Shown here piece after piece: positions 35,724 to 44,676 of a DNA stretch of 64,000 bases. Positions within the stretch are counted from its first letter, which is position 1, and every line of letters starts with the position of its first letter. Made by a program: the position numbers and the translations under genes. This stretch comes from Rhizobium sp. 16-488-2b. Lineage in GTDB: Bacteria; Pseudomonadota; Alphaproteobacteria; Rhizobiales; Rhizobiaceae. The notes under the pieces were generated by a model. It worked only from the letters and a program-made list of their open reading frames with translations. It did no database searches and was not told the DNA's origin. The stretch covers positions 248,001 through 312,000 of the forward strand of contig NZ_JAGHMF010000034.1 of the NCBI RefSeq assembly GCF_017741815.1. The letters run 5' to 3'.

Positions 35724-37085
35724 TTATTGCATGAACTTGTCGGCCGTTGGCGCCTTGGCGTGCTTGCGCGCATCGCGGTGCAGGAGGATGACTTGCTCGG
35801 CCTCTGACAGCGCGTCCTGAGGCACATCATGGAAGGTCTCATCCGTGTGCAGATGCGGGGTCGGTGCATGCGGCTGCAGCACCGTGATTTTCTGGCGCAC
35901 ACCCCGCAGTTTTTCCTCGCCCAGCGTCGTCCATTCACCGCCGCAATAGCCGGCAAAGGCCTGGCTCGCCACGACTTCGCGCGAATATTTCTTGGTCAGC
36001 GATTGCAGCCGCTGCACCTCGTTGACGGCGGAGCCGAAGGCGGAAAACGTCAGTCTGTCCTTCAGGCCGACATTGCCGAACATAACATTACCTACATGCA
36101 GGCCGATGCCGTAGGAAATCTTGCCGAGGCCATTGGCCTGCCGCTCGCTGTTGAGCTCGGCGACCCGCGACTGCGCCTGGTGAACGGCAGAAAGTGCCGA
36201 CTGACAGGCGATTTTCGACGGGTCCTTGTGGCGGCCGCAGGGGTAGACGGCCAGAAAGCCATCGCCGATGAAGCTCAGAATCTCACCGCCATTGCGGTTG
36301 AAAGGTGCCGCGATCGCATCGAAGAACTGGTTCAGCGTATCGATGTAATTCTGCCGGCCTTCCTTTTCGGCATAAACGGTGGACTGGCGCATATCCCCCA
36401 TGACGAGTGCTGCGCGGATGGTTTCGCCGTCGCCGCGTCGGATCTGGCCGTTCAACACGCGCTTTCCCGCATCGCCGCCGAGATAGGTGGTCAGCATGTT
36501 GTTGGCGAGCTTGCCGAGCACGGCCATCTTGGCGGCAACGGCGAGGTGATTCTGCATGCGCAGCAGGGCGTCGATCATGTCGTCAGAAAAGCCGGAATGG
36601 CTGTCCGTCGACCACGAACCCATCATCCCCTGCACCGAGCCATCGCCGAAAGGCTGCACGAAGGCGAGATAGTCGGTAATCCGCTCAGCGCGAAGATCGG
36701 CGAAGACGGGGAACTCCACAGGGCCGTCCGCCGGGATATGGCGACGGATATGTTGCAGATTGTTGTCGAGGAGATAATAGTAGGGGCTCTGCAGGAAGCG
36801 GTCCGGCTTCTGCCCCGCCGCGTGGCGATACCCTTCGATCGTCACGCCGCTTGCTCGCCGCCAGGTGAAGCTGAGCGCATCGTACAGGGGATGCAGCATC
36901 GAGAAAGTCAGGTGGACACGCGCGATCGGAAGGCCGGCGGCCGCGATGCGCTCGCAAAAGCCGCGAACGATGTTTTCGAGATCGTCTCCCGCGAGCGATG
37001 AATTCGTCAGCCACTCAGCAACACGGTCCAGTAGAATTGAAGAAACCCGAGTATCGATCGCGCCCATGCCTGCCAATATCCTCAT
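35724..37085 (-). CDS. Class III adenylate/guanylate cyclase with N-terminal sensor-like region
   Basis: Soluble-looking protein of about 453 aa with no membrane segment. The N-terminal half is a GAF-like or related region (from SSILLDRVAEWL; FADLRAERITDYLAFVQPFG). The C-terminal half is a class III cyclase: metal-binding Asp in VMGDMRQST and in FIGDGFLAVY, and the transition-state pair in FGSAVNEVQRLQ. All key residues are recognisable, so activity is plausible. Start candidates are 37139, 37085 and 37067; 37085 is a compromise, since none has a good ribosome site. A nine-G run lies between the first two. It precedes the OppDF gene by 148 bp on the same strand. Confidence 0.82.
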   Translation of the reverse strand: MRILAGMGAIDTRVSSILLDRVAEWLTNSSLAGDDLENIVRGFCERIAAAGLPIARVHLTFSMLHPLYDALSFTWRRASGVTIEGYRHAAGQKPDRFLQSPYYYLLDNNLQHIRRHIPADGPVEFPVFADLRAERITDYLAFVQPFGDGSVQGMMGSWSTDSHSGFSDDMIDALLRMQNHLAVAAKMAVLGKLANNMLTTYLGGDAGKRVLNGQIRRGDGETIRAALVMGDMRQSTVYAEKEGRQNYIDTLNQFFDAIAAPFNRNGGEILSFIGDGFLAVYPCGRHKDPSKIACQSALSAVHQAQSRVAELNSERQANGLGKISYGIGLHVGNVMFGNVGLKDRLTFSAFGSAVNEVQRLQSLTKKYSREVVASQAFAGYCGGEWTTLGEEKLRGVRQKITVLQPHAPTPHLHTDETFHDVPQDALSEAEQVILLHRDARKHAKAPTADKFMQ

Positions 37086-37096
37086 AAGGCGCGTCA

Positions 37097-37105
37097 CCCC
37101 CCCCC
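37097..37105. repeat. Homopolymeric C9 (G9 on the coding strand) at the cyclase start
   Basis: Nine consecutive C on the plus strand, followed by G and six A. The tract lies inside the longest possible frame of the cyclase and directly upstream of its next ATG. Slippage here could switch translation or change leader spacing. Confidence 0.7.
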
Positions 37106-37498
37106 GAAAAAACGTCGGATAATCGTCCAGCCGCACCACGTGCGCCAGGCGAAATAAGGATGAACGAGCAGAATTATTGTGTCAACGATCCGCCAAAGCG
37201 GCGGAGGTACCTGTCAGGCCACATGAATGCGGCCGGATAAGCTGCCTTTTGATGGTTGGTTATACACTCTAGATAGGTCCGCCATCAGCGCGAGACAATG
37301 GGCGCGGACCAAATTCCGCTGCTCCGTCAAATGTCTGCGGGAAGCCGAGCCATTTTAGCAACACCGCGACGAACGGCCCATCAGATGGCGCTCCGCGTTC
37401 ACGTTCGCGTCAGTTGTCCAATATGGCGTTTGGCGGGTTTAATTCGCCGCGATCTTACACTAGATCAGAGTTCCTTTCTGTTTCAGGCGAGACCCGCT
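37106..37498. promoter_or_regulatory. Divergent intergenic region before the UDP-sugar dehydrogenase
   Basis: Separates the minus-strand cyclase from the plus-strand dehydrogenase. AT content rises near 37240-37275, with TTGATG and a TATACA-like stretch whose spacing does not fit a normal sigma-70 promoter. CCGC-CAAA-GCGG near 37191 is a small palindrome. No gene seen; long frames here do not resemble proteins. Confidence 0.35.
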
Positions 37499-38839
37499 TT
37501 GCAAAGCACCTCTGTATTCGACGATCTTTTCAACAAGATCGAGACACGCACGGCCCGCGCCGGTATCATCGGCCTCGGCTATGTCGGCCTGCCGCTCGCC
37601 ATGGCGATCGCCCGTAGCGGCTTCTCGGTCACCGGCTTCGACGTCGATCCGAAGAAGATCGTCGCCATCGATGCGCGCAGCTCCTATATCGATGCGGTCA
37701 CCAGCGCCGACCTGCAGGCTCAGATCGATGCCGGCCGCTTTGCCGCGACGACCGAATTTGCCAGCCTAGCCGAGTGCGACGTCTTCGTCATCTGCGTGCC
37801 GACGCCGCTCACGAAGCACCGCGATCCGGATCTGTCCTTCGTCGAGGCGACATCGCGCACGATCGCCGAGCATCTCCGCAAGGGCCAACTCGTCGTGCTG
37901 GAATCGACGACATATCCTGGGACCACCGATGATGTGGTGAAGGTCATCCTTGAGAAGACCGGCCTGAAATCCGGGAACGATTTCTTCGTCGGCTTCTCGC
38001 CGGAACGGGAAGATCCCGGCAACCAGCACTTCAACACGGCCACGATCCCCAAGGTCGTTGCCGGCGACGGCGCACAGGCTCTGTCGTTGATGTCGGCTTT
38101 CTATGGCGCTGCCGTGAAGACGGTGGTCCCGGTGTCGTCGAATGCGACCGCCGAAGCAGTCAAGCTGACGGAAAACATCTTCCGGTCCGTCAATATCGCG
38201 CTCGTCAACGAGCTGAAGACGGTCTACGCCGCCATGGGCATCGATGTCTGGGAAGTGATCGATGCGGCCAAGACCAAGCCGTTCGGCTACATGCCGTTCT
38301 ATCCGGGGCCGGGGCTGGGCGGTCACTGCATCCCGATCGATCCCTTCTATCTCACCTGGAAGTCACGCGAATACGAACTTCCCACGCGTTTCATCGAGCT
38401 CGCCGGCGAGATCAACTCGGCGATGCCGCGCTATGTGGTGGGCAAGCTTGCCGAAGCGCTGGATATCCGCGTCGGCAAGGCGCTGAGCCGTTCGCGCGTT
38501 CTCATGATCGGCCTCGCCTACAAGAAGAACGTCGCGGATATTCGCGAGAGCCCATCCTTGCGGCTGATCGAGGTGATCGAGGAACGTGGTGGCCGCGCGG
38601 ATTATCACGATCCGCATGTGCCGGAGATTCCATCCACGCGTGAGTATCAGGCGCTGAAGGGTCGTCAGTCCGTAGAGCTTAGCGACGAGGTGCTTGCCGG
38701 CTATGACGCGATCCTGATCGCAACGGATCACGACGGCGTCGACTACAAGCGCCTTGCGGAAAGCGGCGCGCTGATCGTCGATACGCGCAACGTCTTCGCT
38801 CGGCTCGGGATTGCCGCCGAGACCATCATCAAGGCGTGA
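37499..38839 (+). CDS. Nucleotide-sugar dehydrogenase (UDP-GlcNAc/UDP-ManNAc 6-dehydrogenase type)
   Basis: NAD-dependent four-electron oxidation of a UDP-hexose(amine) to the uronic acid, supplying precursor for acidic glycans. The Rossmann motif GLGYVG is at residues 25-30, FSPEREDPGN near 161-170 is typical of the WbpA/TviB group, and the catalytic Cys is at 277 in LGGHCIPIDP. 446 aa. The TTG at 37499 is chosen because it begins just before the conserved N-terminus with a weak GGCGAGA site; the longer frame has no homology-like content. Its stop overlaps the convergent DUF3095 gene by 11 bp. Confidence 0.9.
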   Translation: MQSTSVFDDLFNKIETRTARAGIIGLGYVGLPLAMAIARSGFSVTGFDVDPKKIVAIDARSSYIDAVTSADLQAQIDAGRFAATTEFASLAECDVFVICVPTPLTKHRDPDLSFVEATSRTIAEHLRKGQLVVLESTTYPGTTDDVVKVILEKTGLKSGNDFFVGFSPEREDPGNQHFNTATIPKVVAGDGAQALSLMSAFYGAAVKTVVPVSSNATAEAVKLTENIFRSVNIALVNELKTVYAAMGIDVWEVIDAAKTKPFGYMPFYPGPGLGGHCIPIDPFYLTWKSREYELPTRFIELAGEINSAMPRYVVGKLAEALDIRVGKALSRSRVLMIGLAYKKNVADIRESPSLRLIEVIEERGGRADYHDPHVPEIPSTREYQALKGRQSVELSDEVLAGYDAILIATDHDGVDYKRLAESGALIVDTRNVFARLGIAAETIIKA

Positions 38840-40004
38840 CTTCGTCGATTGACAGCGTCTTGCCGGTCATCTGGCTGGCGGCGACGGCGTAGCCGCCGCT
38901 TGCTCCGTCGATGAAATGCATATGATCGCGCGATAGCGGCGTCGGCACGAAGCAAGTCATCAGTGCCGATGTCTGGCTGTGAAGGCCATAGCGCGCGATG
39001 CCGTCGGCTTGTGCCTTCTCCAAAAGTGCCCGGATCAGACCGAGGCGATGCGCATCGATGTCGAGCGTCATCTTCAGGCCATCGTCGAATTTGCGAAAGT
39101 CGGAGTTGCCGGCGACGTCGCGCTTGTAGAGCCGCGCATCGAAGGTGCCGAACTTCAGGTTTAGCTTGTGCAGGATCACGGTGAGCGCGATCTGCAGCAT
39201 GATGATAATTCGCTGCCGCAGCCGCCCCGCATGCGGCGCCGTCGCCCGGACCTCCCGGTTGATACCTTTCAGCGAAAAGCCAAGTGCCGGCCCATCGGCC
39301 GGTACCGGATGCGCGTCGCGGCTCTGCTCGGCGGAGATAGCGACCACGTCGCTGACCAGCTGCCGGAATTCCGGCGTCACACCCCGCTCGCCCGGCACCG
39401 CGATGATCGAGGCGATTTCGCCATTGCGGGATTCGATCGGGTTCCAGCGACAGGAGAGACCGGTCAGATCCGGACGCGTGCCCGCCGGCGCCGGCTCGAT
39501 GGCGTAACGCCCTTCCTTCATCTGCCTCTCGGCCCAGTTGCCGCCACCGCCCGCAAACATCGCGTAGCTCACAAACGGGCTTGCGGAATATCGGGCGACG
39601 CGAACGTCCAATCCCTCGCGCCTGACGTCGCTGAGCGGCACCAGCGCAATGCGCAGCGTCAGCTGCAGATCTTCCTCGGCCCATCGCTGAGCCGCGGCAA
39701 GCGCCTCGCGCGCCGCCGTTTCCATCGAGCCAGGCAAGGCGACGATCGCTCCATCTCCGCCGAAAACGAAGGGGTAGTCGCCCTTGCCGAGCGCGTTGAG
39801 CACAGCTGAGATGACGCTCGCGCCGGCCATGTTCACGTCCTTGTAGCGGCCATCCATGATAGCCTGCGTCGACCCAACGATATCGGCAACCGCCAACACC
39901 CAATCATCAGGCAGGCGGCGATAATTGTTCGTATCTGTCACGCCCTCGAATTGGTCGAAGACTGGCACGCTGGCGAAGAAGCTGTCGTCGGAGATTTCGT
40001 TCAT
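38829..40004 (-). CDS. DUF3095 protein, nucleotide-cyclase-like
   Basis: 391 aa, cytoplasmic, member of DUF3095 by its overall pattern. The N-terminal part contains VLAVADIVGSTQAIMDGRYK near residue 40 and FVFGGDGAIVALPG near 78, which mimic the two metal-binding strands of class III cyclases (DIxGST and GGDG). The later half (FDARLYKRDVAGNSDFRKFD) is family-specific. The ATG at 40004 opens MNEISDDSFFASVP; the longer frame is unrelated. Whether it makes a cyclic nucleotide is unknown. It lies between the UDP-sugar dehydrogenase and a methyltransferase. Confidence 0.75.
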   Translation of the reverse strand: MNEISDDSFFASVPVFDQFEGVTDTNNYRRLPDDWVLAVADIVGSTQAIMDGRYKDVNMAGASVISAVLNALGKGDYPFVFGGDGAIVALPGSMETAAREALAAAQRWAEEDLQLTLRIALVPLSDVRREGLDVRVARYSASPFVSYAMFAGGGGNWAERQMKEGRYAIEPAPAGTRPDLTGLSCRWNPIESRNGEIASIIAVPGERGVTPEFRQLVSDVVAISAEQSRDAHPVPADGPALGFSLKGINREVRATAPHAGRLRQRIIIMLQIALTVILHKLNLKFGTFDARLYKRDVAGNSDFRKFDDGLKMTLDIDAHRLGLIRALLEKAQADGIARYGLHSQTSALMTCFVPTPLSRDHMHFIDGASGGYAVAASQMTGKTLSIDEVTP

Positions 40005-40321
40005 ACGAGAGTTAGAACAGACAGGCCGATCTGCGGCAATGGCATTTTCGGCGCGGACCGATCTTGGCCAATTCCAATTCTTCGCGCGGGGGGCGAAGAC
40101 AATAACCTTCATGTGAGTTTGCCGTATGCTGGCGCATGTCGGCTTGCACGCTCGGACCTTTGCCGCTAGCTCTGTCGCCAACGTACACGCCTGCAACGCG
40201 TGGCTGCGGAACCGCAAACTATAGCCTTTGCGGTAATGCGCTCACGGCAGGCATGCATCCATCCCACAAGCGCGATGTCTTCGCATCCGCTCTCAAGAAC
40301 TACGAACGGACACAGTCGCAA
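40005..40321. promoter_or_regulatory. Divergent intergenic region between DUF3095 and the methyltransferase
   Basis: 317 bp. Contains short GC-rich and A-rich stretches but no clear operator, hairpin or extra gene. If the methyltransferase really starts at 40253, the region is shorter. Confidence 0.3.
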
Positions 40322-40801
40322 ATGAGCCGCCTCGACAGCTTCATTCGCCGTTTGACGGCCCAGCGTGATATTCTGAATTCCATCGTCGATCTCGTTCAAA
40401 AGATAGACGGCCCCGTCCTCGAATTCGGGCTTGGCAATGGCCGGACCTACGATCATCTGCGTGAGCATTTTCCCGATCGCCGCATCATCGCCTTCGACCG
40501 CGATGTGCGCTCCTATTCGTCCTCGACGCCTCCGGCCGAGAACATGGTGACAGGCGAGATCCGCGAATCGGGCCAAGCCTTCCTCGGCATCGGTGCTGCT
40601 CTCGCACATGCCGATATCGGAACGGGTCATGATGAGATCGATGCGGTAACGCTGACGTGGCTGCCGCAACTGATGGTTGGCGTTCTGGCAACGGGCGGGA
40701 TCGCTGTCAGCGGTCTGCCGATCGAACGGCCAGAGCTTGAGCCGCTGCCGCTTCCACCAGGCATCAAGGAAGGCCGCTACTATCTTTACCGTCGGCGTTG
40801 A
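40322..40801 (+). CDS. Class I SAM-dependent methyltransferase-like protein
   Basis: About 159 aa. The SAM-binding glycine motif is VLEFGLGNGRTYDHL, near residues 32-46, followed by RRIIAFDRDVRS, the acidic strand. C-terminal LTWLPQLMVGVLATGGIAVS completes the fold. The start MSRLDSFIRRLTAQRD is taken as the conserved N-terminus; an ATG at 40253 is possible. It ends one base from the convergent FkbM gene. Substrate not known; a sugar, lipid or small-molecule acceptor is possible. Confidence 0.72.
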   Translation: MSRLDSFIRRLTAQRDILNSIVDLVQKIDGPVLEFGLGNGRTYDHLREHFPDRRIIAFDRDVRSYSSSTPPAENMVTGEIRESGQAFLGIGAALAHADIGTGHDEIDAVTLTWLPQLMVGVLATGGIAVSGLPIERPELEPLPLPPGIKEGRYYLYRRR

Positions 40802-41680
40802 TCAGGGCAGGAACAGCACGTCGTACTGATCGATGTCGCCGGGAAGGTCCGTCACGGTCATTTCCTTCTCTCCGTCTTCGAAGAAGACAAGGCAGCGATC
40901 GTAGAAACCGGCAAGCGTGGCGATAAACTCGCCTGTCTGCGCCGGGCCGTAAAAGCTTGGTGTGAACTCCATGTAGAGCGGCACGCGTCGCGACATGAGC
41001 GGTACCATGGACCGGCACGCCACCGGTTCGTATCCCTCGATATCCATCCAGACGAGACCGATCGCGGCAGGGTCGATCGAAAGATCGGCCAAAATCTCCG
41101 TCACCGGCCGAACCGGGACGCTGATCTTCGTGTCGCTGGCGCTTTGCCGGATGGCGCTGCTCTTGCCGTGATTGTTGGCATTCATGAAAAAATCAATTTC
41201 GCCCGACGTGTCACCGGCCGCGTAATTGACCGCCGTCACTCTACTGTCGAGCCGATTCTGCCGCAGATTGAGCTGCAGAAGCGGAAAGTTGCGGGGGTCG
41301 GGCTCGATCGTAACGATGTGCCGATAGGCGCCGCTGAGCGCGAAATAGACCGTCTGCGTGCCGATATTGCCGCCGATCTCAAGCAGGTGGCCGTCACCGC
41401 GCAACAGGCCGCGTTGCTGCAGGATCGTCAACAAGCGATCGACGTGATCGCGCTCGAAATGGCCCTTACGAAACACCTTGCGGCCGATGTAGTCGGCCGG
41501 CGAAAAGGTCATCAGGTGATCGCCGGCATCGACAGTCATCGAGACGACGCGCGGCCCGATGCTTTCGATCAAGACACGGCGGCCGGTGCGCGTATCTAAA
41601 AGCTTGCCAGCGATCGCGTTGCGCATCTTGCGCCAGCGCTTCATCCAGTATTTGGCGGTCAGCCGCGGTTGGCCGGGCAT
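40802..41680 (-). CDS. FkbM-family methyltransferase
   Basis: SAM-dependent O-methyltransferase of 292 aa, often acting on glycans. Motif I is LEIGGNIGTQTVYFAL near residue 100, followed by IVTIEPDPRNFPLLQLNLRQ, the acidic loop contact, and LVWMDIEGYEP near 210. It overlaps the iron-sulfur cyclase stop by one base (TGATG), so the two are probably translated together. Fits a decoration step on the glycan made by this locus. Confidence 0.86.
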   Translation of the reverse strand: MPGQPRLTAKYWMKRWRKMRNAIAGKLLDTRTGRRVLIESIGPRVVSMTVDAGDHLMTFSPADYIGRKVFRKGHFERDHVDRLLTILQQRGLLRGDGHLLEIGGNIGTQTVYFALSGAYRHIVTIEPDPRNFPLLQLNLRQNRLDSRVTAVNYAAGDTSGEIDFFMNANNHGKSSAIRQSASDTKISVPVRPVTEILADLSIDPAAIGLVWMDIEGYEPVACRSMVPLMSRRVPLYMEFTPSFYGPAQTGEFIATLAGFYDRCLVFFEDGEKEMTVTDLPGDIDQYDVLFLP

Positions 41681-43398
41681 CAGGTCTGTCCTTCGAGCAG
41701 TTCGATCGCCTTGTCTCGCGGAATGACGTAAACTTTCAAGGGCAGTACGCGGCCTCTGACGCTGATTTCACGACTTTCTATCCCGCCCATGTCGGCACCG
41801 GCGAGAGCCGCTACCGGTTCGGAGACGACGAGCGCAACTTCGAATTCCTTCGCCGCGGCCTCCAGGCGGCTGGCGACGTTCACCATGTCGCCGATCGCCG
41901 TCGTGCTGCGGGCGCGGCCGAAGCCCAGCGTTCCCACCACCGCCGGGCCGGTATGGATGCCGATGGCGATGCGCAGCGGCATCGACAGTTCGTCCGACAG
42001 TTCCGCGCTGAGCTTCTCGATGTCGCGCGCGATCGATGCCGCAGCCGTCAGTGCTTGGCGGCAGGCCTCCTCGGGCGAGGTGCCGATGCCGAAGAGCGCC
42101 ATGGCGCCGTCGCCGATGAACTTGTCGACCCGGCCGCCGGCCTTCTCGACCGCATTGCCGACCAGCGCGAAATAGCGGTTCAGCAGGAAGACGATATCGA
42201 AGGGCAGGCGGTCCTCGGTCAGCGCCGTGAAGTCGCGTATGTCGCAGAAGAGAACGGCGATTTCGCGCTCCCGGCCGGGCGTCGTTTCCTGCGTGTTGGC
42301 GGGCAACGCGGTCTCCGTCGCGCGAAGCAGAAGCGGCACCACGGTCACGTCTTGCGTTGGGCGCAGCTGACAAGCAAGCCGCACATCGGGTGCGGCGTTG
42401 ATGCGCTTCAGCGTCGATTGCTCCATCCGGTCTGGAGCAGGAAGCGCCTCGAGATTGCTCAGCACCTGCACCCGGCAGGTCGAGCACTGCCCCTTGCCGC
42501 CACAGACGGAATAATGCGGTATCCCACCAAGTCTACTTGCTTCAAGAACCGTGAAGCCGCGCGGAACACGCACCACTTCCCCACCCTGATAGTGCACCGT
42601 GATCTGGTCGACACGTTCTCTCCAGCGGCGATGCGTTCTGGCCGCGACGACGAGAAACAAGGCACCTGCGAACGAGCCGTAAAGCCCGGTGCGGATCATC
42701 CTAACTTCCGCGATCGCTTCCGGGTCCTTCATGTAGCGCGCATTGAGGTTTGACTCGTAGCGACTGCTATCTGCAATACCCTCATAGGCCGGCTCGGCAA
42801 TGGTGCGGCCCATCTCGATGAAACCAAGAATGGCGAGAACCGGCACGAGAATAGCCACGACCAGCAGCGACGCCGCTATATCCGTGTACCAGTTGCGATA
42901 ACGTAGCCAGTAGTGCAGGCCGATGCAGCCGTGGAACCAAACGAACACGAGCGCGACCACCTGGCGCAGCCCATTGCCGGGCGCGGTGATCCACAGCGTG
43001 CGCATGATCGTTTCGTAGTTGTCGCGGTAGCCGTAGAGCGCATGAACGACACGCGTGCCGATCACGTGGTCGATCAACAAGATGGGAATTGCCAGACCGA
43101 GAATGATCTGGGCAAGCTCGCCCTTGGGCATGACGAGGCTGCGGCGGATGTAGATCGAGCGCAAGACCAGTGCGATGTGGGTGAAGATCGCGCCGTAGAG
43201 CGCCAGCGTGCCGACCGGATTTCGCCACAGTGCGGTGAAAAACCGTCTACCGTCTTCCGCCGCCGAAACGGAAATGAGGCCGAGCGCATGATTGGAAAAA
43301 TGCAGGAACGCGAAGGCGAACATGACGAGGCCGGAGCCGAGCCGCGCGCGCCTGATCGAGCGTTCCGAAAAAATGCTGCTGACTGCGCCGCTCGCCAT
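41680..43398 (-). CDS. Membrane class III cyclase with [2Fe-2S] ferredoxin domain
   Basis: 572 aa in three parts. Residues 1 to about 250 have several transmembrane helices. About 260-345 is a ferredoxin-type [2Fe-2S] domain with the cysteines 299, 305 and 308 in CGGKGQCSTC and a fourth in RLACQL. About 370-572 is a class III cyclase with Asp in LFCDIRDFT and FIGDGAMALFG, and TAIGDMVNVASRLE. Key residues are intact. The membrane part resembles a haem-b-type bundle with several histidines (HFSNHALG, HIALVL, HGCIGLHYW), so it may sense redox state. Translationally coupled to the FkbM methyltransferase. Confidence 0.87.
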   Translation of the reverse strand: MASGAVSSIFSERSIRRARLGSGLVMFAFAFLHFSNHALGLISVSAAEDGRRFFTALWRNPVGTLALYGAIFTHIALVLRSIYIRRSLVMPKGELAQIILGLAIPILLIDHVIGTRVVHALYGYRDNYETIMRTLWITAPGNGLRQVVALVFVWFHGCIGLHYWLRYRNWYTDIAASLLVVAILVPVLAILGFIEMGRTIAEPAYEGIADSSRYESNLNARYMKDPEAIAEVRMIRTGLYGSFAGALFLVVAARTHRRWRERVDQITVHYQGGEVVRVPRGFTVLEASRLGGIPHYSVCGGKGQCSTCRVQVLSNLEALPAPDRMEQSTLKRINAAPDVRLACQLRPTQDVTVVPLLLRATETALPANTQETTPGREREIAVLFCDIRDFTALTEDRLPFDIVFLLNRYFALVGNAVEKAGGRVDKFIGDGAMALFGIGTSPEEACRQALTAAASIARDIEKLSAELSDELSMPLRIAIGIHTGPAVVGTLGFGRARSTTAIGDMVNVASRLEAAAKEFEVALVVSEPVAALAGADMGGIESREISVRGRVLPLKVYVIPRDKAIELLEGQT

Positions 43399-43590
43399 TC
43401 AATACCGTTCTTGAAACCCAAATCACATTTGCACTAGTGATAGGGCAATTGAGGTTTTATTGCCGCCTTTCGACCGTCCGCGCACGTCACATGTTCGTCA
43501 GCAAGCCGTAAGGATGAAGACCATAGCAAACTTTCGCCCGGCGGGCACAGGGGCCGGTCTTGAACACTGCGTCTCAAAGTGCGTGACCAC

Positions 43591-44676
43591 ATGCGCATAG
43601 CATTTTACGCACCGCTGAAATCGCCCAACCATCCAGTGCCCTCGGGCGATCGGCTGATGGCGCGGCTGCTGATCCGCGCCTTGCAGATGAGTGGGCATGA
43701 GGTCGACGTCGCGTCGGAGTTCCGCAGTTTCGCGTCGTCGCCGGAAGCGGCGGCAATGGTCGAAGGCGAAGCGGCCTCGGAACTGCAGCGATTGCGGGCC
43801 GAATGGTCGGGCGGAGACAAGCCCGATCTTTGGTTCTGCTATCACCCCTATTATAAATCCGTCGATCCGTTCGGACCGACGCTTTGCGCGGAATTCGGCA
43901 TTCCTCTTGTCACCGCGGAAGCATCCTACTCTCCCAAACGCAATCAGACCGATTGGGCGCCGTATCAGGCGCGGATCGGCGCGATGGTCCGGGATGCAGC
44001 GGTCAATATCGGCTTCACGCGGCGCGACCGAGAGGGTCTCGAGCGGGCAATCCCCGAAGCGCACATCGCGGCACTTGCCCCCTTCATCGATACTGCGGCA
44101 TTTGAGGGCCTCCAGCCAGTGCCGGAGCCCACACGGCTGATCACGGTCGCGATGATGCGCGCCGGCGACAAGATGCAGAGCTACGCGATGCTCGCCGAAG
44201 CGCTGGCCACGATAAGAGACAAGCCTTGGACGCTTGCGATTGTGGGTGACGGTCCGATGCGCGGTGAGGTCGAGCGCCTGTTTGCGGCATTCGAGCGGGG
44301 GCGGACCGATTGGCTCGGAGAGCGTGGTGCTGACGATATCGTCCAGGAGCTTGGAAGATCAAGCATCTACGTATGGCCCGGCTGCGGTGAAGCGTACGGG
44401 CTTGCCTATCTCGAGGCACAGGCGGCGGGCCTACCTGTGGTCGCGCAGAACACAGCGGGCGTTCCCGAAGTCGCGCAAACTGGCGCAACCGGACTGCTGA
44501 CAGCCGAAGGGGATATCGCCGCCTACGCTTCAGCGATCGGCGAACTGCTCGACGATGCCTCGAAACGCACCGAGATGGCGAACGCGGCACGCCGCTTCGT
44601 TCTGGCCGAACGGTCGCTTGCGATTGCGGCAAAGGCGATCGACGAGATTTTATGCAGATACACAGGAAGACAATGA
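43591..44676 (+). CDS. Glycosyltransferase (GT4-like)
   Basis: 361-aa GT-B glycosyltransferase. N-terminal MRIAFYAPLKSPNHPVPSGD, and a C-terminal donor site with GEAYGLAYLEAQAAGLPVVA near 265-285 followed by GVPEVAQTGATGLLT, all typical for family GT4. The ATG at 43591 is used; a GTG 12 bases upstream is possible. Followed by a NodB-fold deacetylase whose start overlaps its stop. Confidence 0.87.
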   Translation: MRIAFYAPLKSPNHPVPSGDRLMARLLIRALQMSGHEVDVASEFRSFASSPEAAAMVEGEAASELQRLRAEWSGGDKPDLWFCYHPYYKSVDPFGPTLCAEFGIPLVTAEASYSPKRNQTDWAPYQARIGAMVRDAAVNIGFTRRDREGLERAIPEAHIAALAPFIDTAAFEGLQPVPEPTRLITVAMMRAGDKMQSYAMLAEALATIRDKPWTLAIVGDGPMRGEVERLFAAFERGRTDWLGERGADDIVQELGRSSIYVWPGCGEAYGLAYLEAQAAGLPVVAQNTAGVPEVAQTGATGLLTAEGDIAAYASAIGELLDDASKRTEMANAARRFVLAERSLAIAAKAIDEILCRYTGRQ

